Positions 1-8,699 of a stretch of 64,000 nucleotides of DNA are shown here, in pieces; position 1 is the first letter of the stretch, and each line of letters begins with the position of its first letter. The notes beneath the pieces are model-generated. The model ran no database searches, was not told where the DNA came from, and saw only the letters and a list, made by a program, of their open reading frames with translations. The DNA lies in contig NZ_PPQS01000044.1 in assembly GCF_002902405.1 (NCBI RefSeq), forward strand, positions 34,632-98,631. The letters run 5' to 3'. Made by a program: the position numbers and the translations under genes. Origin of the DNA: Staphylococcus schweitzeri (GTDB taxonomy: Bacteria; Bacillota; Bacilli; Staphylococcales; Staphylococcaceae).

Positions 1-19
1 CATAGTTTTTAATTTAATA

Positions 20-95
20 GGTCTCGTAGTGTAGCGGTTAACACGCCTGCCTGTCACGCAGGAGATCGCGGGTTCGATTCCCGTCGAGACCGCCA
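20..95 (+). tRNA. tRNA-Asp (GTC)
   Basis: Complete cloverleaf: acceptor GGTCTCG pairs with CGAGACC, and the anticodon loop CTGTCAC gives GTC. The 3' CCA is encoded. First gene of a seven-tRNA cluster on the + strand. Confidence 0.96.
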
Positions 96-111
96 TTATT
101 ATTACCATTAC

Positions 112-184
112 GGTTCAGTAGCTCAGTTGGTAGAGCAATGGATTGAAGCTCCATGTGTCGGCAGTTCGACTCTGTCCTGAACCA
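112..184 (+). tRNA. tRNA-Phe (GAA)
   Basis: Acceptor GGTTCAG pairs with CTGAACC. The anticodon stem ATGGA/TCCAT holds the loop TTGAAGC, anticodon GAA. The discriminator is A and CCA is not encoded, so it must be added after transcription. Confidence 0.95.
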
Positions 185-196
185 TTCTTAATTCAT

Positions 197-273
197 GGCG
201 GTTGTGGTGAAGTGGTTAACACATCGGATTGTGGTTCCGACATTCGAGGGTTCGATCCCCTTCAGCCGCCCCA
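197..273 (+). tRNA. tRNA-His (GTG)
   Basis: The extra G at -1 expected of tRNA-His is present and faces C73. Acceptor GCGGTTG pairs with CAGCCGC, the anticodon is GTG, and CCA is encoded. Confidence 0.95.
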
Positions 274-288
274 TAATCGTTTACATTA

Positions 289-362
289 GCGGGTGTAGTT
301 TAATGGCAAAACCTCAGCCTTCCAAGCTGATGTTGTGGGTTCGATTCCCATCACCCGCTCCA
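289..362 (+). tRNA. tRNA-Gly (TCC)
   Basis: Acceptor GCGGGTG pairs with CACCCGC. The anticodon loop CTTCCAA gives TCC. CCA is encoded. Confidence 0.95.
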
Positions 363-379
363 TTATTTTCTATTATTAT

Positions 380-454
380 TCCACAGTAGCTCAGTGGTAG
401 AGCTATCGGCTGTTAACCGATCGGTCGTAGGTTCGAGTCCTACCTGTGGAGCCA
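380..454 (+). tRNA. tRNA-Asn (GTT)
   Basis: Acceptor TCCACAG pairs with CTGTGGA. The anticodon loop CTGTTAA gives GTT. CCA is encoded. Only one base separates it from the next tRNA, so the two are surely co-transcribed. Confidence 0.95.
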
Positions 455-455
455 T

Positions 456-527
456 GGCTCCTTGGTCAAGCGGTTAAGACACCGCCCTTTCACGGCGGTA
501 ACACGGGTTCGAGTCCCGTAGGAGTCA
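456..527 (+). tRNA. tRNA-Glu (TTC)
   Basis: Acceptor GGCTCCT pairs with AGGAGTC including one G-T pair. The anticodon is TTC. The discriminator is A and CCA is not encoded. A terminator follows within a few bases. Glu-tRNA is also the co-substrate used by class I lantibiotic dehydratases such as the one encoded at 9799-12795. Confidence 0.94.
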
Positions 528-530
528 TAC

Positions 531-561
531 AAACAGAAGTGAAATATCGCTTCTGTTTTTT
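531..561 (+). terminator. Rho-independent terminator after the tRNA-Glu gene
   Basis: The hairpin arms AACAGAAG and CTTCTGTT are followed by a run of T. It separates tRNA-Glu from tRNA-Ser. Confidence 0.8.
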
Positions 562-581
562 TATTACATATTTATTATTGA

Positions 582-670
582 GGAGAGTTGTCCGAGTTGG
601 CCGAAGGAGCACGCCTGGAAAGTGTGTAGGCGCCACAAGCGTCTCGAGGGTTCGAATCCCTCACTCTCCG
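582..670 (+). tRNA. tRNA-Ser (GGA)
   Basis: Class II tRNA with a long variable arm. Acceptor GGAGAGT pairs with ACTCTCC. The anticodon loop CTGGAAA gives GGA. The discriminator is G and CCA is not encoded. It is the last conserved gene before the accessory island. I found no repeat of its 3' end at the other island border, so there is no evidence that it is an attachment site. Confidence 0.95.
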
Positions 671-672
671 TT

Positions 673-714
673 ATAGCGCTTAAAATGGTTTTATCCATTT
701 TAAGCGCTATTTTT
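673..714 (+). terminator. Terminator after tRNA-Ser
   Basis: A long perfect stem (ATAGCGCTTAAAATGG and its complement) around a 6-base loop, followed by TTTTT. It closes the tRNA operon. Confidence 0.9.
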
Positions 715-909
715 AAAACTTGCGTCTATTTCACTGAGTTGGTTAGTATAAAATATGTTTGTTCAATTGTAAATAAGGTTGTTTGGTTTTAAAATCGAAA
801 TCAAACCAAATTTTGGTTAGAGTATATTTAAAGGGTAAGATTAGAATTTATTTTTAGTTTATATTGAAATGTTTCTATAGGAAAAAACTTTTAGTGAAGG
901 AGGGATATT

Positions 910-1692
910 ATCAAAGAGAGCAAAGTAATTTTTAGCATATTATTAGTATTTTTGAATTTAATTGCAATATTCAGTGTAAACAATGCATATGCAAATGAAG
1001 AAGTACCTAAAATTGAGAATTTACGCAAGAAATCTAGTGTTGACCCTATTGCTTTACATAACATTGATAAAGACTATATAAATAATCGCTTTACAATAGA
1101 GAAGTCAATTGTATCAACGACAGAAAAATTCTTAGACTTTGATTTATTATTTAAAAGCATTAATTGGTTAGATGGAAAATCTGCTGAATTTAAAGATTTA
1201 AAAGTGGAATTTAGCTCATCAGCGATTTCCAAAGAGTTTTTTGGAAAGACGGTAGATATTTATGGTGTGTATTATAAAGCGCATTGTTATGGTGATCATC
1301 AAGTGGAAACTGCCTGTACTTATGGTGGGGTAACACCTCATGAAAATAATAAATTAAGCGAGTCTAAAAATATAGGTGTAGCTGTATATAAGGATAATGT
1401 AAATGTTAATACATTTATCGTTACTACAGATAAAAAGAAAGTTACTGCACAAGAACTTGATATTAAAGTAAGAACAAAATTAAATAATAATTATAAATTA
1501 TATGACAGAATGACTAGCGATGTGCAAAAGGGCTATATCAAATTCCATTCGCACTCAGAGCATAAAGAATCATTTTATTATGATTTATTTTATATTAAAG
1601 GTAATTTACCAGATCAATATCTGCAAATTTACAATGATAATAAAACAATAGATTCATCAGACTATCATATTGATGTTTATTTATTTACATAA
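910..1692 (+). CDS. seo: Staphylococcal enterotoxin O, first gene of the egc-type cluster
   Basis: Secreted superantigen that cross-links MHC class II and T-cell receptor V-beta outside the cell. From 910 the reading frame gives 260 residues, which is the length I recall for SEO. It has a signal peptide ending at ...NNAYA before NEEVPK, the family motif YGGVTPHENN, the second motif around TAQELDIKVRTKL, and a C-terminal H-x-D (YHIDVYL) typical of the zinc site for the MHC beta chain. The start is odd. AAGGAGGG (897-904) is placed for a start at 910, where the codon is ATC. The next standard start is TTG at 952, which would cut off half the signal peptide and has no ribosome site. I chose 910 and regard the start codon as unusual or mutated. 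The product name is secure. Confidence 0.9.
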   Translation: MKESKVIFSILLVFLNLIAIFSVNNAYANEEVPKIENLRKKSSVDPIALHNIDKDYINNRFTIEKSIVSTTEKFLDFDLLFKSINWLDGKSAEFKDLKVEFSSSAISKEFFGKTVDIYGVYYKAHCYGDHQVETACTYGGVTPHENNKLSESKNIGVAVYKDNVNVNTFIVTTDKKKVTAQELDIKVRTKLNNNYKLYDRMTSDVQKGYIKFHSHSEHKESFYYDLFYIKGNLPDQYLQIYNDNKTIDSSDYHIDVYLFT

Positions 1693-1973
1693 CAATCAAA
1701 AAGTTGATTCTTATCAATTTACAATTCCATAAATAACTACAGATATTAACATATTTTTACAAAGTAGCTTAGTAAATGACGAAGAACGATTAGTGATTCA
1801 AATCTAACTTTATTACTATAAAAAGCTTTCTATTTTAGTATAGATAACAAAAGTGGATTAACAAGGAATAATATATAAGCAGGACAGAGTCATGTTTATT
1901 TATAAAAAGATATGAATTTATTTTTTAGTTAAAGGGCAATAAAGATGGAGAAGTTTAAAGATAGGAGAAAAAA

Positions 1974-2693
1974 ATGAAAAGATTAACTATCATTGTTATT
2001 TTTTTGTTTTGCTATTCGCAAAATCATATAGCAACCGCTGATGTCGGAGTTTTGAATCTCAGGAACTATTATGGTAGCTATCCAATTGAAAACCATCAAA
2101 ATATTAATTCTGAAAATGATCATCTTTCACATCAATTAGTTTTTTCTATGGGTAACTCGACAGTAACAGCTGAATTTATGAATGTTGAGGATGTAAAAAA
2201 ATTCAAAAATCGTCCCGTAGATGTATACGGACTAAGTTATAGTGGTTATTGTCCAAATCAAAGTTATATGTACGGTGGAGTTACATTAGCAGGTGATTAT
2301 TTAGAGAAATCCAGACGTATTCCTATTAATCTTTGGGTTAATGGCGAACATCAAACTATATCTATTGACAAAGTATCAACTAATAAAAAGTTAGTAACAG
2401 CTCAAGAAATTGATACTAAATTAAGAAGATATCTACAAGAAGAATATAATATATATGGCTTTAATGATACAAATAAAGGAAGAAATTATGGTACTAAGTC
2501 AAAATTTAGTTCTGGATTTAATACAGGAAAAATATCATTTCATTTGAATGATGGTTCATCATTTTCTTATGACTTATTTGATACTGGAACAGGACAAGCT
2601 GAAAGTTTTCTGAAAATATATAATGACAACAAAACTGTCGAAACTGAAAAATTCCATTTAGATGTAGAAATATCTTATAAGGACGAAAGTTGA
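1974..2693 (+). CDS. sem: Staphylococcal enterotoxin M
   Basis: Superantigen of the SEI/SEK/SEM branch, 239 residues. A signal peptide (MKRLTIIVIFLF...ATA) is followed by the mature start DVGVLNLRNYY. The motif YGGVTLAGDY and the motif around [17 protein letters not shown] are present, as is the C-terminal FHLDVEI zinc-type H-x-D. The ATG is preceded by TAGGAGA. The 281 bases upstream hold no gene and may carry a promoter. It lies 34 bases before sei and is probably translated from the same message. Confidence 0.95.
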   Translation: MKRLTIIVIFLFCYSQNHIATADVGVLNLRNYYGSYPIENHQNINSENDHLSHQLVFSMGNSTVTAEFMNVEDVKKFKNRPVDVYGLSYSGYCPNQSYMYGGVTLAGDYLEKSRRIPINLWVNGEHQTISIDKVSTNKKLVTAQEIDTKLRRYLQEEYNIYGFNDTNKGRNYGTKSKFSSGFNTGKISFHLNDGSSFSYDLFDTGTGQAESFLKIYNDNKTVETEKFHLDVEISYKDES

Positions 2694-2727
2694 AGTATTT
2701 CAATCATAACTTAGTAAAGGAAATGCC

Positions 2728-3456
2728 ATGAAAAAAATTAAATATAGTTTTATATTAGTTTTTATATTATTTTTTAACATTAAAGACCTTTCGTATGCTC
2801 AAGGTGATATTGGTGTAGGTAACTTAAGAAATTTCTATACAAAACGTGATTATATAGATTTAAAAGGAGTCATAGATAAAAACCTACCTATTGCAAATCA
2901 ACTCGAATTTTCAACCGGTACCAATGATTTGATCTCAGAATCTAATAATTGGGACGAAATAAGTAAATTTAAAGGAAAGAAACTGGATATTTTTGGCATT
3001 GATTATAATGGTCCTTGTAAATCTAAATACATGTACGGAGGGGCCACTTTATCAGGACAATACTTAAATTCTGTTAGAAAAATCCCTATAAATCTATGGG
3101 TTAATGGCAAGCATAAAACAATTTCTACTGACAAAATAGCAACTAATAAAAAACTAGTAACAGCACAAGAAATTGATGTTAAATTAAGGAGATACCTTCA
3201 AGAAGAATACAATATATATGGTCATAATAACACTGGTAAAGGGAATGAATATGGTCATAAATCTAAATTTTATTCAGGTTTTAATAAGGGGAGAGTTTTA
3301 TTTCATTTAAATGATGAAAAATCATTTTCATATGATTTGTTTTATACAGGAGATGGACTGCCTGTAAGTTTTTTGAAAATTTATGAAGATAATAAAATAA
3401 TAGAATCTGAAAAATTTCATCTTGATGTCGAAATATCATATGAAGATAGTAACTAA
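2728..3456 (+). CDS. sei: Staphylococcal enterotoxin I
   Basis: Superantigen, 242 residues, with signal peptide ([16 protein letters not shown]...YAQ) and mature start [12 protein letters not shown]. It carries [10 protein letters not shown], the [21 protein letters not shown] block and C-terminal FHLDVEI with the His and Asp expected to hold zinc. It is clearly the neighbour and paralogue of sem; the two share long identical blocks in the C-terminal half. The ribosome site AAAGGAAA precedes the ATG. Confidence 0.95.
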   Translation: MKKIKYSFILVFILFFNIKDLSYAQGDIGVGNLRNFYTKRDYIDLKGVIDKNLPIANQLEFSTGTNDLISESNNWDEISKFKGKKLDIFGIDYNGPCKSKYMYGGATLSGQYLNSVRKIPINLWVNGKHKTISTDKIATNKKLVTAQEIDVKLRRYLQEEYNIYGHNNTGKGNEYGHKSKFYSGFNKGRVLFHLNDEKSFSYDLFYTGDGLPVSFLKIYEDNKIIESEKFHLDVEISYEDSN

Positions 3457-3610
3457 TGATAATTATTTTTTAACACTAAAATGCGAAATTATATGAAATT
3501 AATATATGAATTAACTATTTAAATTTTAATGCCTCTAAGGGTAATGTGTACGTTTAATATTCCCTGAAATACATCAGATTTATAAAAATTTAAAATATGG
3601 AGTTGTTGGA

Positions 3611-4399
3611 ATGAAATTATTTGCTTTTATTTTCATATGTGTTAAGTCTTGCAGCTTACTATTTATGTTAAATGGAAATCCTAGACCAGAACAATTGAAT
3701 AAAGCAAGTGAATTCACTGGTTTAATGGATAATATTAGGTATTTGTATGACGATAAATACGTATCAGAAATAAACATTAAAGCCCAAGAAAAGTTTTTAC
3801 AACATGATTTATTATTTAAAATAAATGGCTCTAAAATTGGTGGTTCTAAAATTTTAAAAACAGAATTTAGTAATAAAAGCCTTTCGGATAAATACAAAAA
3901 TAAAAACGTAGATTTGTTTGGGACAAACTATTATTATCAATGCTATTTTTCAGCGGATAATATGGAATTAAATGATGGTAGATTAATTGAAAAAACGTGT
4001 ATGTATGGTGGTGTGACAGAACATGATGGAAATCAAATAGATAAAAATAATTTAACTGATAACTCGCATAATATCTTAATTAAAGTTTATGAAAACGAGA
4101 GAAATTCATTATCTTTTGACATACCTACTAATAAGAAAAACATAACAGCCCAAGAAGTAGATTATAAAGTTAGAAACTATTTACTTAAGCATAAAAATTT
4201 ATATGAATTTAGAAGTTCGCCTTATGAGACTGGTTATATAAAGTTTACCGAAGGAAATGGTAATACTTTTTGGTATGATATGATGCCTGAACCTGGTAAA
4301 AATTTTTATCCGACTAAATATTTACTATTCTATAATGATAATAAAACAGTTGAGAGTAAATCTATTAATGTAGAAGTTCATTTAACAAAAAGTAATTAA
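3611..4399 (+). CDS. selu: Enterotoxin-like toxin U, intact
   Basis: Superantigen of the SEB/SEC branch, 262 residues and uninterrupted. In many egc loci this position holds two pseudogenes (psi-ent1 and psi-ent2); here they form one open frame, as in selu-positive clusters. The signal peptide is short (MKLFAFIFICVKSCSLLFMLNG). The paired cysteines of the disulfide loop (CYFSADN... and ...KTCMYGG), YGGVTEHDGN and TAQEVDYKVRNYL are present. The C-terminus (NVEVHLTKSN) lacks the H-x-D zinc motif. GGAG lies 8 bases before the ATG. Confidence 0.93.
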   Translation: MKLFAFIFICVKSCSLLFMLNGNPRPEQLNKASEFTGLMDNIRYLYDDKYVSEINIKAQEKFLQHDLLFKINGSKIGGSKILKTEFSNKSLSDKYKNKNVDLFGTNYYYQCYFSADNMELNDGRLIEKTCMYGGVTEHDGNQIDKNNLTDNSHNILIKVYENERNSLSFDIPTNKKNITAQEVDYKVRNYLLKHKNLYEFRSSPYETGYIKFTEGNGNTFWYDMMPEPGKNFYPTKYLLFYNDNKTVESKSINVEVHLTKSN

Positions 4400-4412
4400 G
4401 GGAGAGAATACT

Positions 4413-5189
4413 ATAAAAAATATTAAAAATTTTATGAGATTGTTCTGCATAGCTGCAATTATAATAACTTTATTATGTCTTATAAATAATAATTATGTTA
4501 ATGCTGATGTAGACAAAAAAGATTTAAAGAAAAAGTCTGATATAGAAAGTAGCAAATTGTTTAGTATTTCTAACTTTTATACTGATATCACGTGGCAATT
4601 AGACGTTTCAAATAAAGTTAGTACAGATCAACTACTGAATAACACTATAATATTAAAGAATATTGATATATCCGTACTTAAAACTTCTAGTTTGAAAGTT
4701 GAGTTTAACTCATCAGATTTAGCAAATCAATTTAAAGGAAATAATATAGATATTTATGGACTGTATTATGGAAACAAATGTGTAGGCTTAACTGAAGAAA
4801 AAACATCATGCTTATACGGAGGAGTTACGATACATGATGGAAATCAATTAGATGAAGAGAAAGTTATAGGCGTTAATGTATTTAAAGATGGTGTCCAACA
4901 AGAAGGTTTTGTTATAAAAACCAAAAAGGCTAAAGTAACAGTACAAGAATTAGATACTAAAGTTCGATTTAAATTAGAAAATTTATATAAAATATACAAT
5001 AAAGATACCGGTAACATACAAAAAGGATACATTTTCTTTCATTCTCATAATCATCAAGATCAATCATTTTATTATGATTTATATAACATAAAAGGTTCAG
5101 TAGGAGCAGAGTTTTTTCAATTTTATAGTGATAATAGAACAGTTAGCTCATCTAATTATCATATCGATGTATTTTTATATAAAGATTAA
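4413..5189 (+). CDS. sen: Staphylococcal enterotoxin N
   Basis: Superantigen close to SEO and SEA-type toxins. The mature start is DVDKKDLKKKSD, followed by YGGVTIHDGN, TVQELDTKVRFKL and C-terminal YHIDVFLYKD with a zinc-type H-x-D. Read from 4413 it has 258 residues, the length I recall for SEN, beginning KNIKNFMRLF after the start codon. That codon is ATA. It lies 7 bases after AAGGGAGAG (4398-4406), so translation should start there. The first ATG in frame, 4434, has no ribosome site and gives 251 residues with a shorter signal peptide. The gene follows selu by 13 bases. Confidence 0.9.
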   Translation: MKNIKNFMRLFCIAAIIITLLCLINNNYVNADVDKKDLKKKSDIESSKLFSISNFYTDITWQLDVSNKVSTDQLLNNTIILKNIDISVLKTSSLKVEFNSSDLANQFKGNNIDIYGLYYGNKCVGLTEEKTSCLYGGVTIHDGNQLDEEKVIGVNVFKDGVQQEGFVIKTKKAKVTVQELDTKVRFKLENLYKIYNKDTGNIQKGYIFFHSHNHQDQSFYYDLYNIKGSVGAEFFQFYSDNRTVSSSNYHIDVFLYKD

Positions 5190-5472
5190 GTGATTGATGA
5201 TTATCAACTGAATCATGAAATTAAACTATTATATGATGGGACAACGATTTGAATTGTAGAAAAATTTGAAATTTATATATTATCTTGAATACGGATTTAA
5301 AATTATTTGTTGTAATTAGGAATAATGATAAATAGAATGTTAATTTATTCTGCTAGTGAATTTTTAGTTTTAAAACTAATGCTATTGACACACTACAACC
5401 TGAACTATCTATAAGCGTGAATTTATAATAAGTTTCATTGTCAAATAGACTGAATAAGTTAGAGGAGGTTTT

Positions 5473-6249
5473 ATGAAGAAATTATCTACTGTAATTATTA
5501 TTTTGATTCTAGATATAGTTTTTCATAATATAAATTATGCGAATGTCCAACCTGATCCTAAAATAGACGAACTAAATAAAGTAAGTGATTATAAAAGTAA
5601 TAAGGGAACTATGGGAAATGTAATGAATCTTTATATGTCTCCACCTGTTGAAGGAAGAGGAGTTATCAATTCTAGACAGTTTTTATCTCATGATTTAATT
5701 TTTCCAATTGAGTATAAGAGTTATAATGAGGTTAAAACGGAATTAGAAAATACAGAATTAGCTAACAATTATAAAGGTAAAAAAGTAGACATTTTTGGTG
5801 TTCCATATTTTTATACATGTATAATACCTAAATCTGAACCGGATATAAACCAAAATTTTGGAGGTTGTTGTATGTATGGTGGTCTTACATTTAATAGTTC
5901 AGAAAATGAAAGAGATAAATTAATTACTGTACAGGTAACAATCGACAATAGACAATCACTTGGATTTACAATAACTACAAATAAGAATATGGTTACTATT
6001 CAAGAACTAGATTATAAAGCAAGACACTGGCTCACTAAAGAAAAAAAGCTATACGAGTTTGATGGTTCTGCATTTGAATCTGGATATATAAAATTTACTG
6101 AAAAGGACAATACAAGTTTTTGGTTTGACTTATTTCCTAAAAAAGAACTAGTACCTTTTGTTCCATATAAGTTTTTAAATATTTACGGAGATAATAAAGT
6201 AGTTGATTCTAAGAGTATTAAAATGGAAGTATTTCTTAATACTCACTGA
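5473..6249 (+). CDS. seg: Staphylococcal enterotoxin G, last gene of the egc-type cluster
   Basis: Superantigen of the SEB/SEC branch, 258 residues. A signal peptide ([17 protein letters not shown]...YA) precedes [11 protein letters not shown]. The cysteine loop ends in GGCCMYGG, and the second motif is [13 protein letters not shown]. The C-terminus (KMEVFLNTH) has no H-x-D. A strong AGGAGG precedes the ATG. The 284-base gap after sen contains no gene and may hold a separate promoter. I see no good T-rich terminator directly after the stop. Confidence 0.95.
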   Translation: MKKLSTVIIILILDIVFHNINYANVQPDPKIDELNKVSDYKSNKGTMGNVMNLYMSPPVEGRGVINSRQFLSHDLIFPIEYKSYNEVKTELENTELANNYKGKKVDIFGVPYFYTCIIPKSEPDINQNFGGCCMYGGLTFNSSENERDKLITVQVTIDNRQSLGFTITTNKNMVTIQELDYKARHWLTKEKKLYEFDGSAFESGYIKFTEKDNTSFWFDLFPKKELVPFVPYKFLNIYGDNKVVDSKSIKMEVFLNTH

Positions 6250-6608
6250 TAAGTATATTTGATATCACTATACAATCATAAAGTGCGTTTTTCGAACTTT
6301 TGTTCTAAGTGTTTTATAGATTCATGTAAGTAGTTAGTTTATTGCCGGTTGAATCATTTAATTTTTCTCAATTATTTATTCTAAATATGTTTTATATTAC
6401 TTTGATAAAAATCTATTTGAATTGACTGTCAATAGCGGTTTGAAAATGACGTTTTTTAGCGGTTTAATATTGTCGTGCTTTTAAATTTATTTTTACTTTT
6501 ATAATCTTTTAGTCGACATGATTCTCCAGTGGAAATGATAATTTAATAACGTACATTTTTGATTGTTTAAGAATGTACAATTTTTAATACTTTAGGGATA
6601 AATCTATC

Positions 6609-6732
6609 GAGTTAACCCGTATTCTCCGTTAATTTAACGGAATCACAATGAAATGTTAGTATTCTTAAAAGAGCAAGTGTCAAATACGTGTCAAGAAATT
6701 AATTCTTTGACTCGTTGACCTTGCTTTTTTGT
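6609..6732 (+). repeat. Structured element, copy A, ending in a terminator-like hairpin
   Basis: About 104 bases (6609-6712) recur in diverged form at 8457-8560. Inside, TCCGTTAATTTAACGGA (6623-6639) is a perfect inverted repeat. The part from 6670 folds into a long nested hairpin (GAGCAAG... with ...CTTGC, inner TCAAGAA with TTCTTTGA) followed by TTTTTT at 6725-6730. This looks like the 3' end of a transcript on +, either a small RNA or the end of a lost gene. Inferred from the sequence only. Confidence 0.5.
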
Positions 6733-6744
6733 TCTAAAATAAAA

Positions 6745-6783
6745 CGTGCAAATAAAAAAGTTTTTTGCTTTTTCATTTGCACG
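6745..6783. other. Second hairpin after element A
   Basis: The arms CGTGCAAAT and ATTTGCACG enclose an A- and T-rich interior. It can act as a terminator in either direction. On the - strand it would follow the gene remnant 6832-7041. Confidence 0.5.
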
Positions 6784-6831
6784 ATATGGTTTGAAAATTA
6801 AAGAATATGAATAGGGGGGACTACTGTTAAC

Positions 6832-7041
6832 TTATGAGGTTAAAGTTTCAACGATTTTTGATTTATTAGACCATTTTAATATCTCAAGGTTCTCATGTTC
6901 TGCTATAGTTTGCGCTCTATCATTTACTATTATTAACATTATTGGTTCTAATTTGTTTCTGGATGGTCTTTTTGGTTTAATATCTCGGTAAATATAAGCT
7001 TCATTAGTTATTTTGTTAAAATCTAAGTTGAATTTAAGGTT
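6832..7041 (-). pseudogene. Fragment of an unknown protein-coding gene
   Basis: An open stretch of 69 codons on - begins right after a stop and has no start codon with a ribosome site. It reads NLKFNLDFNKITNEAYIYRD at the left end and ends EILKWSNKSKIVETLTS. The codon pattern looks coding. I do not recognise the family. It is probably the 3' remnant of a gene truncated during island rearrangement. The rest of 6250-7303 holds element A and its hairpins and otherwise nothing I can call. Confidence 0.4.
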
Positions 7042-7303
7042 CTACAAAAAGTGGAAATCAAGGATAATTACTATGAAATTCTATAGGTGTCAAACTTAAT
7101 ATTAAAATCCGCCAATTAATGATGTCGTATCACTAATAATAAAAGCTTTGATTACTTTATTGAGTACTATAAATTTTGCTTCAGTTGCTTCGCATTTAGT
7201 TAAAACGTTTCTTTTTAAAACGTTTACCTTTATCATATCTGTGATAAACTTATCATCACTGAAATTTGTCAAAAAATAAGGATAGGAGGACTACCCTGTA
7301 GAA

Positions 7304-7765
7304 CTAATGCTCATTGTTTATAATTTCAGAAACTCTATCGTTGTATTCTTTTTGTGATAGACCATGATAGTCTTTTTGCATTGAAAGCTCTTCAATTTGT
7401 TTTTGAGCCTGTTCAGACATACCCTCAGTAGAAAAATCAGTGGGAGGCATACTATTTAAATCAACTTTTTGTTTTTCGTTTTGCTGAACTTGGGCGTTTT
7501 GCTGAGGAATGCTATTTTGTAATGTTTGTTGTTGCGGTTGTTGAACCGCTTGCTCTTGTGACTGGGGTTGTTCAGCTATTTGATTGTCTGGTTGTTGTGT
7601 TGCAACTTCTTTTTTCTTTTCTTTTTTCGATTTATTTTCCTTTTCCTTATCAATTTTCTTTTCTTTAGATTTAACCTCTTTTTTAGATTCTTCCTTATTC
7701 TCATCATTTCCGCATGCGATTAACACTAACGTACTAGCTAATAATAAACTTAATAATCTTTTCAT
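7304..7765 (-). CDS. Small lipoprotein with a charged and glutamine-rich linker
   Basis: About 153 residues, starting MKRLLSLLLASTLVLIAC with a lipobox at LIAC, so it is exported and lipid-anchored on the outer face of the membrane. Residues ~22-55 are almost pure Lys/Glu, ~56-105 are rich in Gln and Pro (QPQSQEQAVQQPQQQ), and the C-terminal ~45 residues (PPTDFSTEGMSEQAQKQIEE...) look folded and helical. I chose the ATG at 7765 because AGGAG lies 8 bases before it; the ATG 6 bases upstream is too close to that site. The domain order, an anchor on a long polar spacer with a small C-terminal domain, recalls phage- and island-borne surface lipoproteins. Function unknown. It sits alone on - between two copies of a structured repeat. 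Confidence 0.75.
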   Translation of the reverse strand: MKRLLSLLLASTLVLIACGNDENKEESKKEVKSKEKKIDKEKENKSKKEKKKEVATQQPDNQIAEQPQSQEQAVQQPQQQTLQNSIPQQNAQVQQNEKQKVDLNSMPPTDFSTEGMSEQAQKQIEELSMQKDYHGLSQKEYNDRVSEIINNEH

Positions 7766-7990
7766 TTTCATTTCTCCTGTATTTGTTTTATATTAAAGCA
7801 CCATATATACGCGATTAATCATAGATATGATAGCTATAAATAGCTTTACCTATCACTTCGAATTCATCAATAGAATCTTAATCGTAAGTATTAATTTTTA
7901 CAATTCACTTGAATAACCTATGTGTCATTTTGTTTCAGAGCGTTTTACACATTCAACTGTATATTTGCCAGCTTTATCCAGTACGAGTAT

Positions 7991-8033
7991 ATGATTATAT
8001 TAAATCTATAATCACTAGACTTAATATAATCAT
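7991..8033. repeat. 13-bp perfect inverted repeat
   Basis: ATGATTATATTAA (7991-8003) and TTAATATAATCAT (8021-8033) flank a 17-base spacer in the gene-poor stretch between the lipoprotein gene and bsaA. There is no T tail, so it is more likely an operator or a remnant than a terminator. Confidence 0.5.
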
Positions 8034-8065
8034 AAATTACAATGTGAGAGCTGTTAGCAAGAATT

Positions 8066-8164
8066 TTATTCATATTTTTCTGGTTCTAGACTCATCTCTC
8101 TTAATGCTTGGTCTCTACTTTCTTGTGCTCTTTAATCTTCTTCAGATATATCGAAATCTTTATA
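8066..8164 (-). pseudogene. Remnant of a small gene with an internal stop
   Basis: On - the frame reads YKDFDISEED, stop, RAQESRDQALREMSLEPEKYE, stop. The highly protein-like composition on both sides of the internal TAA (8132-8134) suggests a gene broken by a nonsense change. The upstream end runs into arginine-rich codons without a start. I do not recognise the family; a phage-type small protein is possible. Confidence 0.4.
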
Positions 8165-8456
8165 CTCTCTGTGTCTGCTTCTCTCTCTAAATATCTCTCT
8201 TTAATAGAGTTGTTTGTATCTGAGGGTAAATGAACATTATAAATCCCAGTAACTATATTCCTATTTTATTTAACTGATTAATTGTTTTTACTTCCATTTA
8301 ATCATAAGTGAATATATATTTTAAAAATTAAACGAGTTCTAAAATCATAGTTTTATCCATATAATTTCAGCCGATATATTCAATTAATTATAAAATAAAC
8401 TAAAGAATAGTACAATACATAATTTTATGTATCAAATAGTTAAGATTATTAGTATA

Positions 8457-8560
8457 AAGTTATCGCTCATTCTCCAATAATTTAATGGAAATAGCATGAA
8501 ATGTTAATATCCATATAAGAGCAAGTGTCTAATACGCATTAAGAAAAAGATTCATACTTT
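8457..8560 (+). repeat. Structured element, copy B
   Basis: A diverged copy of 6609-6712, roughly three quarters identical by eye over about 104 bases, with shared blocks such as ATGAAATGTTA and AAGAGCAAGTGTC. The inverted repeat TCCAATAATTTAATGGA sits at the same place as in copy A, with the G-C pair of copy A changed to A-T on both arms. The terminator half is decayed. Confidence 0.5.
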
Positions 8561-8636
8561 AATTTTTAATTCTTTCTTATTAAAAAATAAGTGAGATGCT
8601 TACACAATCAAAAGTGTACATTCAAATTAATGTTGA

Positions 8637-8665
8637 TTTACAAATTAATAACAAATAATTATTAT
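8637..8665 (+). promoter_or_regulatory. Likely promoter of the first lantibiotic precursor gene
   Basis: TTTACA (8637-8642) and TATTAT (8660-8665) are 17 bases apart, a good sigma-A arrangement. Transcription would start near 8672 and give a leader of about 70 bases that contains the hairpin at 8700-8720. The same TTTACA recurs at 9477-9482 before the second precursor gene. Confidence 0.5.
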
Positions 8666-8699
8666 AAACTTTATTGTGTAATAATATGTAATATGACAA

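Noticed and set aside
195..676. Two open frames across the tRNA genes
   Set aside because: They run through complete tRNA cloverleaves and encode nothing protein-like.
952..1692. seo starting at TTG 952
   Set aside because: It would remove the basic start and half of the signal peptide and has no ribosome site; 910 fits both.
7909..8190. 93-codon frame on +
   Set aside because: Its composition is not protein-like, and the - strand at the same place carries a better gene remnant.
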